From Diadema setosum (lineage: Eukaryota; Echinodermata; Echinoidea; Diadematoida; Diadematidae): 64,000 nt of DNA. A program made the translations under genes and the position numbers. Positions 57,560-64,000 of this stretch are shown here, piece after piece. Position 1 is the first letter of the stretch; each line of letters begins with the position of its first letter. The DNA is taken from NCBI RefSeq assembly GCF_964275005.1, contig NC_092706.1, positions 27,828,781 to 27,892,780 on the forward strand. Reading direction: 5' to 3'. The notes beneath the pieces are model-generated. The model was given only the letters and a program-made list of their open reading frames with translations, made no database searches and was not told the origin of the DNA.

Positions 57560-57747
57560 TCAGACTGGGCTGAACAGAGACCTGTCATGGCTAGGCAAAT
57601 ATAGTTTCTTTAAGTAGTATATCTCTTTGTCTCTGCGCCTCAATTTAGGCCCAATTCGATAAAGTTTACCGGCTATTACTCAAACATGCCTTTAGAATGT
57701 TTTATCTGCATATTTTAATCGTTATGCTCTCTTCGGGTTGCTATATG
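57560..57747. other. 188-bp spacer between copy 3 and inverted copy 4
   Basis: Sequence not found elsewhere in the window, from CAGACTGGGCTGAACAG to GGGTTGCTATATG. It sits at the centre of a large inverted repeat with arms of at least 6 kb. No coding frame is seen. Confidence 0.75.
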
Positions 57748-58127
57748 TTTCGCGCGGCTGGTAAACGATCAGTTTGATTTGAAAATGTCTATGTCTTACT
57801 ATACTTCTTATGCATTTTATGATATATTGTTACGTCATAATTGAATTTAAGGATTTTGCACTCATGAAGAAAGCGCAAATGTTGAGCTAACAACCGTGCG
57901 TGTTGGTATGTATTTTGCGCGGCTGGTAAACGATCAGTTTGATTTGAAAATGTCTATGTCTTACTTCTTATGCTTCTTATGCATTTTATGATACATTGTT
58001 ACGTCATAATTGAGTTTAAGGATTTTGCACTCATGAAGATAGCGCAAATTATGAGCTAACAACCGTGCGTGTTGGTATGTATTTTGCGCGGCTGGTAAAC
58101 GATCAGTTTGATTTGAAAATGTCTATG
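57748..58127. repeat. Tandem 165-170-bp repeats at the inversion junction
   Basis: CGCGGCTGGTAAACGATCAG... starts at about 57754, 57919 and 58088. The first two are full repeats of the TTGCAA-block centre (single in copies 1 and 2, at 24057-24227); the third is cut short by GGGGGTGTTGCAA. The repeats differ slightly. Confidence 0.85.
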
Positions 58128-58356
58128 GGGGTGTTGCAAGAAACTTGCAATTAATTGCAACTCCCCAAAATCTATTGCAAATCCTGAAATCCATTGCAAA
58201 TTTGCAATCAATTGCAAGTTGCAATCAATTCTGTTGCAAGAAAGATGCAATTGATTGCAAATCGATTGCATCTCTGCAATCAATTGCTAATCAATTGCAA
58301 CTTTGCAATAGATTCAGGGGTAGTTGCAAATTTTGCAATCGATTTGCAATAGATTA
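58128..58356 (-). repeat. TTGCAA-rich block (copy 4)
   Basis: Inverse of the left block of the other copies, opening GGGGGTGTTGCAAG. Same repeat composition; frames through it are artefacts. Confidence 0.85.
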
Positions 58357-58697
58357 CAAATGTCATAATTGCGGCTGCTTATATAGATGCTGGGGGACAA
58401 ATCTCCAAACTTGATCATTTCTTTTAAGAAAAAAGAAGAAAATATTCCGTATAAATGACATTTTTATGTAATGTATGATTGTGTAAGATACTTTTTTTTT
58501 AACATACACAAAGTGTATAAGGGGTTACTCAGTATACTAGTATATGAATCAGCATGTGGTCGGTCGGGCAGTCCGTTGCAAATCTTGCGTCACGAACTCC
58601 ATCTACAGTTTTGAAGCAATTTTGATGAAACTTGGGTTACATGATGACATCGAAGAGAAAATGTGCAAGACGTTTTTTTGTCTTTATCGGAGAAAGC

Positions 58698-59726
58698 GTT
58701 GCCATGGTAACCACAATTTCCCAAAAAACATTGTGGAGTAAACTACTGCCACAGCATTTGAGTAATTCATTTCAAATTTTATGTGTATAATGATCTTTAG
58801 GTGTAGTTATGTAAGAAACACTTTGTGTTTGTACCCGACAAGGCGTTGCCATGGTAACGGCATATTTTCTTGAAAATCTTGTGGAGTGAACTCCTTCCAC
58901 AATTTTGAGGCACTTGAACTCAAATTTGGTGTACATAATGACATTGAGGTGTAGATGTGCAAGACACGTTTTTTGTGTTTGTCGGAGAAAGCGTTGCCAT
59001 GGTAACCACAAATTTCCCAAAACGTTGTGGAGTGAACTACTTTCACGGTATTTAAGCAATTTGTTTCAAATTTGGTATGTATAATGATCTATAAGTGTAG
59101 TTATGCAGGACACACTTTGTGTTTGTACCTGACTGGGCGTTGCCATGGTAACGGCAATTTTTTCTTTGAAAATTATGTGGGGTGAAACTATTTCGAGTTT
59201 TAAGGCAATGGTACTCAAATTTGGTGTACATAATGTCATTGAGGTGTAGACGTGTAAGACATGTCTTTTGTGTTTGTCAGAGAAAGCGTTGCCATGGTAA
59301 CCGCAATTTTCCAAAAACCTTGTGAACTACTTTCATAGTATTTAAGCAATTCGTTTCAAATTTGGTATGTATAATGATCTATAGGTGCAATTATGCAAGA
59401 CACACTTAATTCTGTTTGTACCCGACAAGGCGTTGCCATGGTAACGGCATATTTTCTTGAAAATCTTAAGATTTGAACTTCTTTCACTATTTTGAAGCAA
59501 CTGAACTCAAATTTGGTGTACATAATGACATTGAGGTGTAGATATGCAACACATGTTTTTGTGTGTCTGTCGGGGAAAGCGTTGCCATGGTAACTACCCA
59601 AAACATTGCTGAACGAACTATTAGTTTATTTATTTCAAATTCAGTATGTAGGGCGTGAAATGATCCAAAGGTGTAGTAATATGCAAGACACTCTTTGTGT
59701 TTGTATGTGACGTGTTGCCATGGTTA
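58698..59726 (-). repeat. X-box array, copy 4, 8 sites
   Basis: GTTGCCATGGTAAC sites (the inverse of GTTACCATGGCAAC) run from 58698 to 59713 at about 147-bp spacing. One monomer fewer than copies 1 and 2. Most sites match the palindrome exactly; the last reads GTTGCCATGGTTAG. Confidence 0.9.
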
Positions 59727-62563
59727 GGGCATATTTTCTTCAAATCTTTTTCAGTGAACTACTTCCACAATTGTGAAGTACCTGTAGTCAAATTCACCAG
59801 GTACTCACGAGGTACTACACATATGTATACACACACACAGACAGACACACACACACAAACACACATAGCAAGGTCAGTGCAAATTTGTGATGGACACATT
59901 TAACAAGAGTATAGTTGAAATTCTGTTGTCATGGAAACAGTGCATTTTGACCCTAAACACAAGTTTAAAAATGCAGATTTAAATTCACCTGCAGTTTTCA
60001 GGAAATTCAGAAGAAATTTTGGCGCATGTCAGGATGGTACTTTAAAGGTGCACTTCAAGTATTTATTAAAGCAGCTGTAAGCACTAGAATGACATTTTTT
60101 TAATGACGTAAAGTATGAATATGATGCATTACATGATATACACCATACCACACTAAAATTAACCTACTGTATATGCTCAATATTCCGCAAGGTATATATC
60201 TTCATGAATTTCCCAAGACAGCTGCTAGATGTATCCATGAATTTGAAGACACACAAAAATATCAACTCTGACACTGACATTAGGGTCCATCTGCAAACAT
60301 ATATTTCTACATTCAGTACTTTGTACCCCACAATCATGAATTGAACTACTTGCACAATTTGTCTCAGTCTTGATAAATACTTGTTAAATATATGGCGCGT
60401 ACAGTATCGCAAATTAAGCTTGCTCCTCATCCACCCCCCCCCCCCCCCCCATTTGCCCCATATCAGATGATGCTGGGCAATTGATGACAAGACATGATGG
60501 AGACAAAAGACACACTGTCTCTCTGAACAAGACAGCATGCACTTTCACAGATATGTAGGACCCCTACATTGTACCTCTTTTCTTGTTGCTCTCATATTGA
60601 AAGAAATGTTCATATAATGACTGATAGTACAAAGAAATGTGCAAAAGAAAAGCATACTACAAGTATGAAAAGGCAGTTAATGAGAATGCACACATTGCTG
60701 AGTACAGAAGAGCCAATTACACGTGTACTTAGTATACACTCCTCATTATGAAACACTAGTTACACCTACAAAATGAGAAGGGTTGAGTAAATCAAAGTGT
60801 TACATATTATTATGATATGTGTGACATTAAACTACTGGAATAATTACTAGGTTCAATAATTCATTACTGCTGATTGTTTGTTTCTTGTATGTTGCTCCAT
60901 ACATAGCTCCCTATTCACTGTGTGATTGACTCCATTAAAACAGTGAACAAAGAGTAATGTTTTCAATAATCCCTTGCTTGTGATTTTTCTATTTGTTTTT
61001 GTTTTTTTAAATCAATAATCAGATTCATTTATACTTAAAACTGATAAATTGAATGAACATTCTCTGTAACATGCTTAATTGCAAACTGGTTGACAGTCTG
61101 CTGGAAACCCTTCAGTCAACTACCTGTAGCTATCCTCATAAGTAGGATTGCTTCACATGCTCTCTTCCAAGGACATGTAGGCCTATCGCTAAATGTGTCA
61201 AAGCCTCCACATTGAAATCTGTATTCCATACCTTATGTCTTCTCTGCAGTTCAGCACGACTGAATACATACATATGTAGTGTATGACATGAACATCTTCA
61301 TGATAACATCATGCACTCACATCTGAATTACACCAAGTTTCTCTTCCCATTGCATAAACCCTATCTATCCTAGATCATACCATCAACTGAGCTCAAAATT
61401 AACCCACATCTATGGCTGAATACTCATGTGTGTGTTCCCCACTGTCATGCACTCATGCATATCTTTTAAGCATGCATGGTCATAGAGGTACTAATACAGT
61501 ACTGAATATCAAGACAACCACGCATAAAGTTAGCTTATCTACATGTAACTTATCTGCATTTGTATACTTGTGCTGTGATCTACTCATGCAAACATGTCTT
61601 TATTAAGTTTAAGGTAACCAAATGTTACAGCGAAAAATACTTCTGACATGCAGAACTGTTAATTTTTTGCCCAAAAATGTATGCAAATGCCCTAGAAATG
61701 TGTTCAATTATGCTACAATATCACGATGTCAATTGGGAAACAACATATTAACCAAAAAAGATCCACCATTGTGTTCACTGTATACTGTACATGTAACTTT
61801 GTACAACTGATTAGTAATGTAATCTGCAAATTGGCCCACAGCAGTATCTACTGATCTTTTGTGCTAGTGTGAAACAGATACAGCTTGTTGGAAAATATGG
61901 TTTACTACATATCTCGTAACTACCTTCTAGCCTTCTAGTGTGAACTATCCCAGGACCCACGAATGCAATACAAATAAGTGGTTCAATTGCTGAGAAATCA
62001 AATTCAGTGCCATCTTGCCACAGCACAGGTTCATCTGCCCCCAGGTGGTGCTACACAACTGTAAACAAGATCAAGATCATCATAATTTCAACCAGTACTT
62101 ATTAAAGAACTTTTTTTTTACCACCAAGAAACATGAAATGTCTCACAATATACCTTGGCAGTTTTGATTTCGATGATGTCCTTTAATACAACTGTTTGTT
62201 ATTTTGAATGTTCCTTATTCTAAAGGTTTGATAGCCTGAAATGGAATATGGCTGAGACTTACAAGCCTTCAGAGTAACAAACCATATTTTGTGGTTTGAA
62301 TAACAAAACAAGGACCAGTGAACTGTTACCTTGGAGATTATGAATACAGTAGTAGCTGTATTTACGGTGTATAATGGACCAGGGTAAGGAAAAAAAATAT
62401 ACTAAAACATGTCCATAGACATGATATTCATGGCCAGATTACTCTTGTATATTTAAGTTATAATTGTCCTACAGCTCTCTAGAAACTCAAACTGTGGTGC
62501 TTTACAGTGTACATACATATACCGGGGAGGTGAGTCACCTCCCTGCATTATATACATACTCAC

Positions 62564-62676
62564 ATCATGGACTGAACATTTCTTCCCATGAAAAAGAACA
62601 AAACAGGGCTCTGCAATATGTTTTCTGCCAATCTCTACGTGGAGGGTTTTGGATGTTACACGTAACTTCTTGAACA
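62564..62676 (-). other. Exon-like stretch C (copy 4)
   Basis: The same 113 nt as 19344-19456, with intact acceptor and donor, although the neighbouring bases differ (for example CCGGGGAGG here against CCAGGGAGG beyond the donor). Confidence 0.35.
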
Positions 62677-64000
62677 CTGGTTCAGTAAAAGGTTGATTAT
62701 CCCATTATCAGTGCTAATACTGCAGAATAAATGACTCACACAGAATAAGTGACAGGGGCAAAATATCCAAAGGACTCTTCAATATCTTTGAAAAGCACAA
62801 CGTGCTATTATTGTAGCTAGCACACTTGGATGCATGTGATGCAGCCGAGATTATTACTACCCATGCACTTGTTGCAGCTCTGAAACACTGCTTGCTTCGT
62901 GTGTCCCTTGTTTTCTAAGAGTGATGACCTCAGCCTGATGAAATGTGTTTAAAAAATCACTGCCTTGTTTTGTTCACACATTTCCTCATTGTTGACAGCG
63001 AGCTGCTCATCCTTTGCAGTGTATACCGTCTCTTGACATCAAGTTTGGCCTGTCTGCCCTCAGCTGCCATTCCCCTTGATTCACAGAAGTTATACCTATA
63101 CATGATACAAGAAATATTGAAGACATAAGAAATGGGAAATAAAAATGGAAACATTGCACTCACAAAGTCATTTTGTGGACATCCAAAAGGCGTTTTGTGT
63201 AAAGGTATGATGGTACCAACATTTTAATTTGAAAATGAGGGAAATTTCAAACAATCAGTAATATACTGAAGAATTCGTATTACATGCAACTTCATGCGCC
63301 AAAATAATACAATGTACCTGAATCATGAAGGCCTGAATACTACTGTCAGGATATGTAGAGCATTTTCAGTTTTCAGGGGGCTTGATAAAGAGATTTGAAT
63401 GTCTTAACTCTTTATTAAACATAATATAAGCCATTGCTGTACAAAACATTCCTTTCATTATGGGTAACTTTGTGTTATGTAAATTTCAATGCATCATTTT
63501 TGCTTATAATTTTGTATGAACTGCTGCGAAGTCTTCTTTACTCATTACTATGCCATGCTGTACATTTTCTTGTTCAGTAGGATGAAGTCATTGTACAAGT
63601 ATCCTCAAATGAGACATCAGAATTTATCCTAAAACAATGACAGATTCCAACAAATCAATACAAATGTATATTCACATTTCAAGCTGAGAGGTTCTACACA
63701 TTTCATTCTCTCTCTTAACTGGAAATTATCGTACAATGTACAATGTTCACTTACTGTCTGTGTGCACTGGCTGGAATTCTCATGCTGGTGTGAGTCTCAG
63801 TCTTGAAGAAACATGGTTTTTCTCCTCTTTTTTCTTCCTTTCCCTGCTGATAGAACAGATAAAATTGTCTCATCGTGCAGAAGTACAAAAGAGCAATGAG
63901 AATTTGCAAAATTACAACCAAACAGTGTAGGAACAAAATGGACATTGATGTTTAGAAGCAGGCACTTTTTTCTTGATATTACAATAATGTTGGAACACTC

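Larger units (their letters stand above)
57748..64000 (-). repeat. 8.74-kb duplicated unit, copy 4, inverted, runs off the window
   Basis: Reverse complement of the unit from the TTGCAA centre back to the point equivalent to copy 1 base 18021. The part farther from the junction resembles copy 1 (for example the stretch equivalent to 21272-21454), while the part nearer the junction shares changes with copy 3. It holds an empty foldback site at about 63473-63485. The exon-like stretches appear on the minus strand. Confidence 0.93.

Overview
This is eukaryotic nuclear DNA, most likely from a marine invertebrate. The abundant TAGGCCTA palindromes, many hairpin-type repeats and foldback elements resemble what is known of echinoderms, but no host gene here fixes the species. 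The window is almost entirely mobile and repetitive DNA. No tRNA, rRNA or complete host gene was recognised.

Layout. 1-2812: a broken, intron-containing Harbinger/HARBI1-type nuclease gene on the minus strand, running off the left edge. 2808-9767: a complete Ty3/gypsy LTR retrotransposon on the minus strand, with 169-bp LTRs that differ at one base, 5-bp target duplications, primer-binding site, polypurine tract and one intact 1364-codon Gag-Pol frame. 9768-16105: non-coding DNA around a 3.8-kb imperfect palindrome (arms about 1.4 kb, spacer about 1 kb), plus a small MITE-like family and a cluster of GAAACCATGGTTTC palindromes.

16106-64000: an 8.74-kb unit present four times, three head to tail and a fourth inverted after a 188-bp spacer. 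Each unit carries exon-like stretches, an array of near-perfect RFX/X-box palindromes (GTTACCATGGCAAC) spaced about 147 bp apart, TTGCAA-rich blocks and, in copies 1 and 2, a TATA-like box. By eye, identity between neighbouring copies covers exactly one unit length, which points to one recent unequal exchange with a breakpoint inside the X-box array, or to an assembly duplication.

Copy 3 is split by a 15,210-bp insertion (36045-51254) flanked by TTTACA. It has about 130-bp unique terminal inverted repeats, then about 1-kb inverted arrays of a 29-bp unit that each form a hairpin (GGTTCGC-loop-GCGAACC), then longer diverged inverted arms around a 4.4-kb core. The other three copies hold the empty target site. 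No transposase was found in it, only a decayed coding remnant. This foldback-like giant element is the best candidate for something undescribed.
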